A DNA stretch of 64,000 nt from Clostridium formicaceticum (GTDB taxonomy: Bacteria; Bacillota; Clostridia; Peptostreptococcales; Natronincolaceae), in NCBI RefSeq assembly GCF_001854185.1, contig NZ_CP017603.1:3100001-3164000 (forward strand), given 5' to 3'. Shown here in pieces: positions 1 through 8,010 of this stretch (position 1 is its first letter; each line of letters begins with the position of its first letter). The notes under the pieces were generated by a model that saw nothing but the letters and a program-made list of their open reading frames with translations, ran no database searches and was not told the origin of the DNA. The position numbers and the translations under genes are program-made.

Positions 1-83
1 TTTGTCTATATTAATAATTTTTTAAAACCATAAAATGCTTTATGTATTAGTGTTTTCAATATATGTGTAGATTTTATGAGTTC

Positions 84-182
84 CTACAATATGAATAAGA
101 ATATAATAAGAGGTGGAACATTGTAGTGTTATAAGTATTATATTCTTATTCAAAACAGGGGAAGAACCTCTTTCCCCTTTTA
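84..182 (+). ncRNA. Structured intergenic RNA candidate ending in a terminator
   Basis: A perfect 16-bp inverted repeat pairs 93-108 with 136-151. A second hairpin at 157-163/172-178 is followed by a T-rich run (TTTTATTATTTTTTT) and looks like an intrinsic terminator. The loop of the first hairpin holds AGAGGT (109-114), complementary to ACCTCT (166-171) in the loop of the second, so a kissing contact is possible. CTACAAT (84-90) could also pair with ATTGTAG (120-126), crossing the first stem. The 3' end of an upstream phage transcript or a separate small RNA would both fit. No family was recognised. Confidence 0.4.
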
Positions 183-286
183 TTATTTTTTTAATAGGAA
201 AACATTACTTTTGTAAGTAAATTATATCATATCAAAAACATAAATGCAATAGTTATTTTTAAAAAAGTTTATAGTATCTCAGTTTT

Positions 287-309
287 AGTATTGATAGATT
301 TTCAATACT
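287..309. promoter_or_regulatory. Inverted repeat before the first phage gene
   Basis: AGTATTGA (287-294) and TCAATACT (302-309) form a perfect 8-bp inverted repeat with a 7-base spacer, about 50 bases before the start codon at 359. It could be an operator or a leader hairpin. Nothing identifies a binding protein. Confidence 0.25.
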
Positions 310-358
310 TTATTCATTAAAATAAAATAATTTTAAAAAAATTATAGGAGGAGATTGG

Positions 359-754
359 ATGATCAAATTTGATGAAAAAGAAATTAATTGGGCGGTTAGA
401 AAATTTGAGAGAATTGTAAGGGATATTGACAACATTGATTCGATAGAAGATGAAGATTATAAAGATTATTTAGATGGTATTGATACTGAGACTTATGATA
501 ATATGCTGAAAGTGATTGAGAGTGACTTTGACAAAATAAATAGCAATGAAGATATAAATGAAGCGTTTATTGAAGGACTCATCTGGGGTGTTGGTGGTAT
601 GTGGGTATGGTTAGATAATAGAGATAGCGTAGAGTTTGTAAGAGAACTATTAGGTAATGTTGTAGATGAAGAATATTTTACCCTATATGAAAAAATATTA
701 AATAAGTTTGAATTTGAGAGCGAGGATGGAGAAGATGGAGAAGAAGATGTATAG
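359..754 (+). CDS. Hypothetical acidic phage protein
   Basis: A 131-residue protein with a good ribosome binding site (AGGAGGAG just before ATG 359). About 40 of 131 residues are Asp or Glu and only about 13 are Lys or Arg, so the protein is strongly acidic, with an all-acidic C-terminus. A hydrophobic, Trp-rich patch (GLIWGVGGMWVW) lies near residues 75-86. No signal peptide and no recognised domain. The next gene starts inside its last codons, which suggests translational coupling. Strong acidity is seen in DNA-mimic anti-restriction and anti-defence proteins, but nothing here proves that role. Function unknown. Confidence 0.7.
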   Translation: MIKFDEKEINWAVRKFERIVRDIDNIDSIEDEDYKDYLDGIDTETYDNMLKVIESDFDKINSNEDINEAFIEGLIWGVGGMWVWLDNRDSVEFVRELLGNVVDEEYFTLYEKILNKFEFESEDGEDGEEDV

Positions 755-944
755 CACCAATAAAGCAGCTTATGTTGCGTTATTTACAGATGCAGAAATT
801 AAAAAAGATGAAGAAGGTAAAACATACTATGTTTTCGATTGTGATGTACATAAGTACATAGAAGAATACAAGCAAAATGAGTTGTTGCAACGGTTTGTTA
901 GAAAGTTTGAAGAATTAAAGAAGAAAGCTAGAGAATTGAAATAA
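747..944 (+). CDS. Small hypothetical phage protein, possibly DUF5659-like
   Basis: ATG 747 is preferred because GGAGAAG lies directly upstream; starts at 708, 726 and 735 are in frame but poorly placed. The product has 65 residues. Its N-terminus (YSTNKAAYVALFT) recalls the small DUF5659-type phage proteins, a tentative resemblance only. The C-terminal half is a charged, probably helical segment rich in Lys and Glu. It overlaps the end of the acidic gene before it and is followed by a terminator at 953-980, so the two form a short operon. Function unknown. Confidence 0.6.
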   Translation: MYSTNKAAYVALFTDAEIKKDEEGKTYYVFDCDVHKYIEEYKQNELLQRFVRKFEELKKKARELK

Positions 945-952
945 GGCTATTT

Positions 953-980
953 GACCAAGTGTGTTAGGTGGTCTTTTTTA
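953..980 (+). terminator. Intrinsic terminator
   Basis: GACCA (953-957) pairs with TGGTC (969-973), followed by TTTTTTA. A short stem, but well placed after the stop codon at 944. Confidence 0.5.
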
Positions 981-1099
981 TTTATTTTTTTTACTTAAAA
1001 ATGAAAATAATTTATTAATCTTATTATAACATTATTAAAAGTAAATAGTCAACAAGAAATTTTGAAAAATATTTTAAAAAACATAGGAGGAGATTTAAG

Positions 1100-1687
1100 A
1101 TGGAAAAACAAAAATTAATAGGGGTAAGCGGTGTATATGCAATTGTAGTAAAGGAAAATGGTGAGAAAGTTGTTAGATATGTTGGTTCTGGTAGTAACTT
1201 AGAAAGTAGAAAGAGCAATCACTGGAGCAGGTTGAGAAAAGGGACTCATATCAAACAACTACAAGAATTATATGATAAATTAGGAGAAGATAAATTTGAT
1301 TTATTTATCTTAGATACTTGTAATAAGAGTAGCCTACTAGAATTAGAGAGATTGCACAAAAAAATACATGAAGATACGATCTGGAATATAAACGAAATCA
1401 GAGATACAAAGAAGAAGGTTAGGCGAGGGTTAGAAGCAGTAAAGCATAGAGAGATGTGCAGAGAATTATTCTCTGGAAGTAAGAATCCTAATGCCAATAT
1501 AGATGAAACTATGGCAGGAGAAATCCTTTGGTATAAGCAAAATACTGATATGAAACATAGAGAAATTGCTGAATTGTATGAGGGTGTTAGTGTGAATATA
1601 GTTAGTAGAATTGGAAGAGACCGATGGTTACATGTTACACCTATTAAACCTATGGAAGCAACGAAAGGAGTAGAGGCAAATGAATAA
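1100..1687 (+). CDS. GIY-YIG family endonuclease
   Basis: A 195-residue protein. The N-terminal GIY-YIG nuclease domain (about 8-95) shows GVY at 11-13, YVG at 27-29 and a downstream Arg-rich helix. In this family the Tyr residues, an Arg and a Glu form the single-metal active site. The rest (about 120-190, containing SGSKNPNANID and then a helix-turn-helix-like stretch) resembles the DNA-binding tails of homing endonucleases. It has a strong ribosome binding site (TAGGAGGAG). It stands free between small hypothetical genes, with no intron or intein visible around it. It may be a free-standing homing endonuclease or a nuclease used in phage competition. Confidence 0.8.
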   Translation: MEKQKLIGVSGVYAIVVKENGEKVVRYVGSGSNLESRKSNHWSRLRKGTHIKQLQELYDKLGEDKFDLFILDTCNKSSLLELERLHKKIHEDTIWNINEIRDTKKKVRRGLEAVKHREMCRELFSGSKNPNANIDETMAGEILWYKQNTDMKHREIAELYEGVSVNIVSRIGRDRWLHVTPIKPMEATKGVEANE

Positions 1688-2039
1688 AGAAATTATATTT
1701 AATTTAATAATTTTTTCTTTGTGTTTAATTTTAGTTTTTAGATTATTTAGATCGTTTAGAGAGTCTGCTAGAGAATACAAAAGAGTTTATAGTAAATTAG
1801 TAGAAGTTAAAGAAAGGTTAGAAAACAAGAGTAAATTGAGAGAATCTATTGACGAACTAAACATAGATATTGAAAAATACCGATGGGATGAAAGAAATAG
1901 GGAAATTAAAGAAGGGTTAAAGGTGTTAAAAAATAATGATGATGTGCTAGAAGAACATATTAAAGAGTTACAAGCTAGTATGAAGCGGATAGAAGTAATA
2001 CAGGATAGGTTAGATAGAAATATGAGAAATATAGATTAG
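1680..2039 (+). CDS. Hypothetical membrane-anchored coiled-coil protein
   Basis: A 119-residue protein that starts inside the last codons of the GIY-YIG gene (8-base overlap), so it is probably translationally coupled. Residues 5-22 form one hydrophobic segment; the rest is highly charged with a heptad-like pattern over about residues 30-115, as in a long coiled coil. The layout, a short N-terminal membrane anchor with a cytoplasmic or extracellular coil, resembles small phage spanin, holin-accessory or exclusion proteins, but no family was recognised. A hairpin at 2041-2076 follows. Confidence 0.6.
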   Translation: MNKEIIFNLIIFSLCLILVFRLFRSFRESAREYKRVYSKLVEVKERLENKSKLRESIDELNIDIEKYRWDERNREIKEGLKVLKNNDDVLEEHIKELQASMKRIEVIQDRLDRNMRNID

Positions 2040-2040
2040 G

Positions 2041-2076
2041 GCGGGATAATTTACACAATTGTCCTGCTTTAGTTTT
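2041..2076 (+). terminator. Intrinsic terminator
   Basis: GCGGGA (2041-2046) pairs with TCCTGC (2062-2067) including one G-U pair, followed by TTTAGTTTT. Confidence 0.5.
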
Positions 2077-2230
2077 GTGTAATAGTATAGATATGATCTA
2101 GACATAAATCGGTATTATTGTTATCGAGTCGAGTTTTGGCGAATGATTTTTAGGAATTATTATATATTATTGAAGGAATATGGGAATTTATAGAGAAGTA
2201 GGTAGGAAAATATGAGAGGAGTAGATAGGT

Positions 2231-2524
2231 GTGATAGAAAAAATATCGGATATTCGTAAAGATACTGTCAAAGGTGAACATGAATGTTTTGTATGTAAAA
2301 ATAAATATTCTTGGATTGCAATTGTAAGAGGTAATCATAAAGAAGATATAGTAAAGAGAAGTTTTGGTATAGAGGTTGTTGGTAAAGCTATTGCGTATAA
2401 GCGTGGTGTTTGGAATGATGGAAAAGCATCTGGGGCAGAACTTGAAATACTTGTAAATTGTCCTGAGTGTAATACAACAAATAAAACTAATTCTTATATT
2501 GTAACTTGGAAAACCGATATATAA
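2231..2524 (+). CDS. Small zinc-ribbon-like phage protein
   Basis: A 97-residue protein from GTG 2231, with GAGAGGAG at 2214-2221 nine bases upstream. Two CxxC pairs, CFVC near residues 19-22 and CPEC near 79-82, would make one zinc site that joins the two ends of the protein. No signal peptide or membrane segment. Short zinc-ribbon proteins of this kind are common in phage accessory regions and are often nucleic-acid binding, but the family was not recognised. It stands alone, with a terminator at 2544-2578. Confidence 0.6.
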   Translation: MIEKISDIRKDTVKGEHECFVCKNKYSWIAIVRGNHKEDIVKRSFGIEVVGKAIAYKRGVWNDGKASGAELEILVNCPECNTTNKTNSYIVTWKTDI

Positions 2525-2543
2525 ACATGTGTTCAAACTATTT

Positions 2544-2578
2544 AGAGTAGGTATAATATCTTACTCTTTTATTTTTTT
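2544..2578 (+). terminator. Intrinsic terminator
   Basis: AGAGTA (2544-2549) pairs with TACTCT (2562-2567), followed by TTTATTTTTTT. Confidence 0.55.
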
Positions 2579-2593
2579 ACTTATATCATATCT

Positions 2594-2617
2594 ACTATTA
2601 TCATAAATGATGATAGT
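2594..2617. promoter_or_regulatory. Near-perfect inverted repeat at the HNH gene
   Basis: ACTATTATCAT (2594-2604) and ATGATGATAGT (2607-2617) pair with one G-U/mismatch position. The repeat ends just before the GGGAGG ribosome binding site of the HNH gene, so it could be an operator or a translation-controlling hairpin. Confidence 0.3.
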
Positions 2618-2633
2618 TTGGGAGGAAATAAAT

Positions 2634-3008
2634 GTGTCATTAAAAAAGGTTTGTAGTAAATGTAATAAAAATTTGATTAAAATAGATGAAAAGTATTGTG
2701 GTGATTGTGCTGAGAACGTTGAGAGAGAAAAAAAACAACAATGGCAATACTACGATAAGGTTAAGAGAAATCAAGAGTCTAAAGTAATCTATCAATCAAA
2801 AGAATGGAAAAAAGCAAGAACAATGACATTGATTAGAGATAATTATTTATGTCAAGATTGTTTAGATAGTAGGATTACATATGCAACTATGGTACATCAT
2901 ATTACGCCTATTGTAGAAGGTGGAGAACCATATGATGTTAATAATTTAGTTAGTCTATGTGATAGTTGCCACGGTGATAGACATAGTGAGATTGATAAGA
3001 AGATGTAG
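2634..3008 (+). CDS. Phage HNH endonuclease
   Basis: GTG 2634 is chosen because GGGAGG (2620-2625) sits eight bases upstream; an in-frame ATG at 2607 lies before that site. The 124-residue product carries an N-terminal CxxC pair and a second CxxC (CSKC, CGDC), then a classic HNH domain: CQDC, HHITP (catalytic His pair), an N-rich turn ending in NNLVSLCDSCH, and a final His. HNH proteins encoded beside terminase genes take part in cutting phage DNA at cos during packaging in HK97-type phages. Here one membrane-protein gene and a terminator separate it from the small terminase, so the packaging role is likely but inferred. Confidence 0.85.
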   Translation: MSLKKVCSKCNKNLIKIDEKYCGDCAENVEREKKQQWQYYDKVKRNQESKVIYQSKEWKKARTMTLIRDNYLCQDCLDSRITYATMVHHITPIVEGGEPYDVNNLVSLCDSCHGDRHSEIDKKM

Positions 3009-3065
3009 TAATTTTTGGTTAAATATGACATAATAATATGTAAATACTTTTGAAAGGGTGTTTAT

Positions 3066-3572
3066 ATGAAGAAGAAAATTAAAATCGCTATTATTATCTT
3101 TCTTGTTTTGGCTGGTATAGGTGGCATAATGGAGATGGTAGGATCAGATAATGCTACAACACAAGAAAATCTAGTTGAAGAAATGGAAGAAGAATCAGTA
3201 CTAGAGCAAAGAGAAGACGCAATAGGACAGAGCAATAAGGATTTTCTTGAATTAACCAAGACAAAACCAAGCAGTGTAAGAGAAGATAATACAGGTAATT
3301 GGAGAAAGGTTGCTATAGCAGATTCCGTAGATATAGTAGAGTATGTAGCGTCTTATAATGAGTTGTATATGGAACAAGGTCAGGTTCATGCAATAGTTAA
3401 CTTTAATTATAACACTACAACAATGATTAATGACTTAGGCGGTATGATTAGTGTAAGAATACATGAGTATGTAGATAAAGAAGAGCATGATGCTAACAAG
3501 TTAGGTAGCGGAATGCTGCTTAAAGAGTATCAGGTCTATAAAGATAATAGAGATATAATAGAAGTTCAGTAG
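3066..3572 (+). CDS. Hypothetical membrane-anchored extracellular protein
   Basis: A 168-residue protein. Residues 1-24 are MKKKIK followed by a hydrophobic segment, a typical signal anchor. There is no lipobox Cys, so it is probably a membrane-tethered extracytoplasmic protein rather than a lipoprotein. A very acidic linker follows (residues 30-55) and then a soluble beta-rich-looking domain (about 75-165). Such lone anchored proteins in prophages may act in superinfection exclusion or host-surface change, but there is no family match to support this. A clear terminator follows at 3573-3597. Confidence 0.6.
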   Translation: MKKKIKIAIIIFLVLAGIGGIMEMVGSDNATTQENLVEEMEEESVLEQREDAIGQSNKDFLELTKTKPSSVREDNTGNWRKVAIADSVDIVEYVASYNELYMEQGQVHAIVNFNYNTTTMINDLGGMISVRIHEYVDKEEHDANKLGSGMLLKEYQVYKDNRDIIEVQ

Positions 3573-3597
3573 GCACTCAGTCGAGTGTCTTTTTTAT
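3573..3597 (+). terminator. Intrinsic terminator
   Basis: GCACTC (3573-3578) pairs with GAGTGT (3583-3588), followed by CTTTTTTATT. It separates the accessory genes from the packaging operon. Confidence 0.7.
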
Positions 3598-3748
3598 TGT
3601 AATGATTTAATATTAGGGTAAGGGGTATGGAATAAATTTACAACACGTTATTACGTAACCGCATGTCCCCCTTCAGTCGCATAAAATTCCCTAAATGAGA
3701 GTCCTTCCAATAGAAATTAATTATCAATTAGAAAGGTAGGTGGTAAAA
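3598..3748 (+). other. Non-coding leader of the packaging operon, candidate cos region
   Basis: About 150 bases between a terminator and the small terminase start, with no plausible gene. It contains a GC-richer stretch around 3,655-3,690 (including CCGCATGTCCCCC) that stands out from the AT-rich surroundings. In cos-type phages of Firmicutes the cos site often lies just before terS, near an HNH gene. The position fits; the site itself is not proven. Confidence 0.35.
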
Positions 3749-4210
3749 ATGGCACGACCAGCAAAGAGTGTTGATACAATGTCAAAAAATCTCACTAAAG
3801 AAGAATATGAAGCTAGAAAACAAATGGAAGAAAAATTAAAGGGTGGTACTGATAAAATAAAACCACCTACTTATCTAAATAAAGAAGCGAAAAAAATTTT
3901 CAAGTATATTGTAAGTGAGCTAGAAGTCAGCGGAATCTTAACAAATTTAGATACATATGTTTTAGCAAGTTGTTCTGTTGCAATAGATAGAATACAAGAA
4001 TCAGAAAAAATATTAAATGATGATTTATTCAATAAGGATGCCTTAAGGGTAAAGGAAAGTTATATGAAAGAATTTTTCAGATTGTGTAATGAATTAAGTT
4101 TAAGTCCTCAAAGTAGAGCAAAACTTGCAAATATTAATATTCAGAAACAAGATGAAAAAGAAGATAAATTATTACAAGTGCTTAACGGTAGTGGTGGTGG
4201 TAATAATTGA
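3749..4210 (+). CDS. terS: Phage terminase small subunit (P27 family)
   Basis: ATG 3749 (MARPAKSV...) is chosen over the upstream GTG 3740 because AGGTAGG lies eight bases before it. The 153-residue size, the basic N-terminus, the PPTYLNKEAKKIFKYIV helix and the central YVLASCSVAIDRI segment match the P27-type small terminase that recognises phage DNA and starts packaging. It overlaps the large subunit start by four bases (TTGA). Subfamily assignment is from sequence character and position. Confidence 0.88.
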   Translation: MARPAKSVDTMSKNLTKEEYEARKQMEEKLKGGTDKIKPPTYLNKEAKKIFKYIVSELEVSGILTNLDTYVLASCSVAIDRIQESEKILNDDLFNKDALRVKESYMKEFFRLCNELSLSPQSRAKLANINIQKQDEKEDKLLQVLNGSGGGNN

Positions 4211-5922
4211 TACTTCAAGATTTAAAAGGTTACAAATGGGCAAAAGATGTAGTTGAAGGTAGGTTTATTGCTAATAAATGGGTTAAACTTGAATGTAAAA
4301 GATATATAGATAGGTTAGAAACATTACAAAATAAAGATAATTTTCCATGCTATTTTGATTTTCAAGAAGCTGAAACAATATATAAATTACTAGGATTAAT
4401 AAATTATGCAACAGGATTTTATGCTAATAAACCTATATTAGATCATGCAGCAGGATTTCAAATGATGACATGGGAGAATATTTTTTGTTGGTTCTATAAA
4501 GAACTAGATGAAAATGGCATAAGAAAAAATATGATAGAAGAAATTTACCTCGAAATCGGAAGAAAAGCAGGTAAATCTTTTTTATGTGCAGTTACAGAAC
4601 TATTAATAATGCTTAGAAGTCCAAAATTTGCTCAACATGCGACAGCAGGAAAAACAAGAGATATATCTGCATTAGTTAGAAATGCAATTGTCGAAATCAT
4701 AAAAGCTAGTCCTTTGATTAGTAAACATTTTAAAATAACAAGAGATAAAATTGAATGTAAATTAAATGAATGTACTACAAAACATTTGAGCGGTGAAGCT
4801 AATAATATTAATGGTCTATTGCTTAGTAGTTTTATAGTTGATGAAGTTGCTAATCAAGAAGACGGAAGTATTATAGGTGCTTTAAAGCTATCTCAAATGA
4901 GTACAAAGCACAGATTAAGTATTTATATATCTACTCAATATGATATAGAACATAATGCTTTTAATGAGCTATTAGATTACCATAAAGCAATTTTACAGGG
5001 TGTTGATAATGAAACTATTAATACTTTTGGATTATTGTTTGAACTTGATGAAGGTGATGATTTCAATGATGAAAATAATTGGGTTAAGTCAAATCCTTTA
5101 CAGATGGCTTTTGAAGATGGTAGAAACTTTTTAAGACAAGAATATAAAAAGGGTTTAACTATACCTTCAGCAATGAAAGAGTTTAGAATTAAGATATTGA
5201 ATGAAAGACTTAGTGGTTATAGTGGGGAAACCTACATTGATTTTGAAACATGGAAGAAGTGTCAAGTTGATAGGATTGATTTAGAGGGTGCAGAGGTTGT
5301 AGTTGAAGTGGATGCAAGTTTAACGACTGACTTGTCAGCCATTAATATCATGTACAAAGAAAATAACATGTATTATTTAATTAGTCATGCTTTTCTGCCT
5401 GAAAACACGTTGCCTAGTAGAAGAGAAAAAATTGACTATAGGCAAATGGAGAGACAAGGGTATTGTACTATTACAAAAGGTAGCATAGTTGATTATAATG
5501 TGCTTGAAGAATATATAAGAAATATTGAAATAAAGCATAAATGCAAAATAAGATACATTGCTACAGACCCTTTCAATATCGTTGCTACTATGCAAAAGTT
5601 AAGCGAAGATTATGATGTAATACTATTAAAGCAAAGTTATAGTGTCTTAAGTCCACCAATCAAACAATTTAGAGATGATGTTTACAAGGGACTTATAAGC
5701 TATCAAAAGAATACTTTGCTAGATTGGAATATGAGCAATACAACAACTGTCATTGGAAGATCGAGTGGAGATATTCTATTAAATAAAGTTAATAAAAATA
5801 AAAGTAGAATTGACTTAGTAGTAGCTAGTATATTTGCTTACAGTCAATTGTATTTAGAAGAAAATTTAGTGGACTTAAACAAAGTAATAACAGACGAATA
5901 TTTGTCGAGTTTGGGGTGGTAA
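4207..5922 (+). CDS. terL: Phage terminase large subunit
   Basis: A 571-residue packaging motor and nuclease. It starts at TTG 4207 within the stop codon of terS, a coupled start. The N-terminal ATPase shows a Walker A motif GRKAGKS at 118-124 and a Walker B end VDE at 211-213. The C-terminal RNase H-like nuclease shows acidic residues in VVVEVDAS (Asp369) and IATDPFN, with a late RIDLVVA motif. It drives DNA into the prohead at the portal vertex and cuts the genome. Length and motifs are normal for the Terminase_1-type family of HK97-like phages. Confidence 0.95.
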   Translation: MILQDLKGYKWAKDVVEGRFIANKWVKLECKRYIDRLETLQNKDNFPCYFDFQEAETIYKLLGLINYATGFYANKPILDHAAGFQMMTWENIFCWFYKELDENGIRKNMIEEIYLEIGRKAGKSFLCAVTELLIMLRSPKFAQHATAGKTRDISALVRNAIVEIIKASPLISKHFKITRDKIECKLNECTTKHLSGEANNINGLLLSSFIVDEVANQEDGSIIGALKLSQMSTKHRLSIYISTQYDIEHNAFNELLDYHKAILQGVDNETINTFGLLFELDEGDDFNDENNWVKSNPLQMAFEDGRNFLRQEYKKGLTIPSAMKEFRIKILNERLSGYSGETYIDFETWKKCQVDRIDLEGAEVVVEVDASLTTDLSAINIMYKENNMYYLISHAFLPENTLPSRREKIDYRQMERQGYCTITKGSIVDYNVLEEYIRNIEIKHKCKIRYIATDPFNIVATMQKLSEDYDVILLKQSYSVLSPPIKQFRDDVYKGLISYQKNTLLDWNMSNTTTVIGRSSGDILLNKVNKNKSRIDLVVASIFAYSQLYLEENLVDLNKVITDEYLSSLGW

Positions 5923-5923
5923 A

Positions 5924-6106
5924 TTGAAAAAATTAAAACAAATTCTTCTAAGTCACTTGGAAGACATTTTTATTTTTTGTGGACTTTTCTTAATTGTGGT
6001 CACAACCTTTATTGTTAATGTAATTGTTGCTTTATACACTTTAGGAGGAGTTCTTTTAATTTTGGGAATTTTTCTATCAAAATACCCACTAAAGAAAGTG
6101 AGGTGA
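5924..6106 (+). CDS. Small two-helix membrane protein between terL and portal
   Basis: A 60-residue protein from TTG 5924, with GGGGTGG upstream overlapping the terL stop. Two hydrophobic stretches (about 14-33 and 36-54) are followed by a basic tail (KYPLKKVR). A small membrane gene between terL and portal is common in siphophages of Firmicutes, but its role is not known. Coding is supported by tight spacing (1 base after terL, 8 bases before portal). Confidence 0.65.
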   Translation: MKKLKQILLSHLEDIFIFCGLFLIVVTTFIVNVIVALYTLGGVLLILGIFLSKYPLKKVR

Positions 6107-6114
6107 AAAACTAA

Positions 6115-7371
6115 TTGGGATTCTTTAGAAGAGCAATAGAAAAGAGAAGTAATGAAGTAGTAGATATAAATAGTCAAGAGTTCTTAAAGATATTAGGGAT
6201 AGATGCTAATAGTATAAGTGATGATAAGCTGAAAGAATCAACTTATTTCACTTGTATGAGAATCATGACGGATAGTATAAGTAAGCTACCTTTAAAACTC
6301 TACAGAGAAACTGACAACGGTACTGAAAAGGCTTCGAGTCATGCTTTATATAAATTATTAAAGTTAAGACCGAATCAATATATGTCTAGTAGCGATTTCT
6401 GGAAGATGGTAGAATTTCAAAGGTTACATAATGGTCATTCCGTGGTGTATATCGACTATGTTACTAGAGGTAGAAATGCAGGTAAAATCAAAGGGTTATA
6501 TCCTTTGAATATGGATAATGTAAGAATCTGGATTGATGACGCTGGAATTATAGGTAAAGATAATGCTATTTATTATGTCTATAAAGATAAAAAAGGTAAT
6601 GAATACAAACTAAAACATTCTGAAGTATTACATTTTAAAGGGTTAACGTCTGACGGTATTACAGGAATGAGTGTTAGGGAATATTTAGTTACTACTATTG
6701 AAAATGCTCAAGCTGGTCAAAAGTATGTAAATAATTACTTTAAGGGTGGTTTATTTGCAAAAGGGTTACTTCAATACACTGGAGATATTAGTCCTGAGAA
6801 TATGAAGAAAATGCAGGGTCGCTTTGAAAGTATGGCAAATGGAATTAAAAATGCAGGTAAAATACTTCCAGTGCCTTTGGGGTTTAGTTTTAATAGCATT
6901 TCTAATAGCATGGCAGATAGTCAATTCTTAGAATTAAATCAATTCTCGATACAAAATATTACGTCGGCATTTGGTGTTAAAATGCACCAAGTAAATATGC
7001 TTGAAAGAGCTACACATAATAATATTGAACATCAAATGAAAGAATTTTATATTGATACTTTGCAGTCTATATTGACGATGTATGAACAAGAACTTAATTA
7101 TAAACTACTTCTATCAAAAGAATTAGAAAATGGTTATTTCTTCAGGTTTAATGTTGACTCTATACTTAGAAGTGACATCAAAACAAGATATGAAGCTTAT
7201 AGAATTGGTATACAAAGCGGATTTTTATCCATCAATGAATCAAGAAATTTAGAAAATCTACCTTCCGTTGATGAGGGTGACACGTTGATTTGTAATGGTA
7301 ATATGATACCTGTTAAAATGGCAGGAAATCAGTACAATAACGCATCGGAGGGAGGTGGAACAGATGACTAG
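6115..7371 (+). CDS. Phage portal protein, HK97 family
   Basis: A 418-residue protein from TTG 6115, with GTGAGGTGA upstream. It carries the HK97-type portal signature: an N-terminal YFTCMRIMTDSISKLPLKLY segment, the LLKLRPNQYMSSSDFWKM region, a central DGITGMSVREYL motif and a C-terminal helix region. Portal subunits form the dodecameric ring through which DNA enters and leaves the capsid. The C-terminus overlaps the protease gene by eight bases. Confidence 0.94.
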   Translation: MGFFRRAIEKRSNEVVDINSQEFLKILGIDANSISDDKLKESTYFTCMRIMTDSISKLPLKLYRETDNGTEKASSHALYKLLKLRPNQYMSSSDFWKMVEFQRLHNGHSVVYIDYVTRGRNAGKIKGLYPLNMDNVRIWIDDAGIIGKDNAIYYVYKDKKGNEYKLKHSEVLHFKGLTSDGITGMSVREYLVTTIENAQAGQKYVNNYFKGGLFAKGLLQYTGDISPENMKKMQGRFESMANGIKNAGKILPVPLGFSFNSISNSMADSQFLELNQFSIQNITSAFGVKMHQVNMLERATHNNIEHQMKEFYIDTLQSILTMYEQELNYKLLLSKELENGYFFRFNVDSILRSDIKTRYEAYRIGIQSGFLSINESRNLENLPSVDEGDTLICNGNMIPVKMAGNQYNNASEGGGTDD

Positions 7372-7954
7372 AGAAAAAGAGATTAGACAGTTATTTTCTA
7401 GTTTTGAAGTAAGGACAAATGAAGAAACTAATGAGGAATTGCTAGAAGGTTATGCTTTAAAATTTGAATCTTGGTCTGAGAATTTTGGTGATTGGAGAGA
7501 AATTATATCTAGTACAGCACTAGAAAAAACTAATTTGTCTGATGTTAGAGCATTAATAAATCATGATTCTAATTATATACTTGCAAGAAATACGGCAGGC
7601 AATTTATCTTTAGAAGTTGATAGTATTGGTTTAAGATTTAAAATGAAACCTGCAAAAACTACTTATTATAGAGATTTATTAGAAAATATTAAAGCAGGTA
7701 ATATAAATCAATGTAGCTTTGGATTTTGGTTGAGATGGGATAATTCTAACTGTGAAGAATGGTCTTATAATGAGGATTTGAAGTTATATGAAAGGCGAAT
7801 AAACGATATAGAAACAATTACAGAAATATCCATATTAAGCACTCCTGCATATAAATCTACCGAGGTAGTGATGGCAAGAGGATTAAATGAGTATAAGAGT
7901 GAGTTACAAAGGCAATTAAATAAACGTAAATTAGCGATTGAACTAGAGTTGTAA
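7364..7954 (+). CDS. HK97 family prohead protease
   Basis: ATG 7364 is chosen because the strong GGAGGGAGG lies upstream; the longer in-frame GTG 7355 overlaps that site. The product has 196 residues. The family features are visible: LEGYALKFES near the N-terminus, LINHDSNYIL with the catalytic His, CSFGF with the probable catalytic Ser, and ITEISILSTPAYKST. It cleaves the capsid scaffold domain during maturation. It follows portal and precedes the major capsid protein, the standard order. Confidence 0.93.
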   Translation: MTREKEIRQLFSSFEVRTNEETNEELLEGYALKFESWSENFGDWREIISSTALEKTNLSDVRALINHDSNYILARNTAGNLSLEVDSIGLRFKMKPAKTTYYRDLLENIKAGNINQCSFGFWLRWDNSNCEEWSYNEDLKLYERRINDIETITEISILSTPAYKSTEVVMARGLNEYKSELQRQLNKRKLAIELEL

Positions 7955-7968
7955 ACTAGTTCTTTTTA
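7940..7968 (+). terminator. Hairpin overlapping the protease stop codon
   Basis: GAACTAG (7940-7946) pairs with CTAGTTC (7956-7962), followed by TTTTTAA. It may reduce read-through, or mark a processing point that lets capsid mRNA accumulate separately. Confidence 0.6.
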
Positions 7969-8010
7969 ATGCAAAAAATTAATTTTATATATTGAAAGGA
8001 TGATAAAACG

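Noticed and set aside
105-125. AGAGGTGGAACA resembles a T-box terminator-side motif
   Set aside because: The rest of a T-box leader (stem I, specifier loop, antiterminator) and a downstream amino-acid gene are missing.
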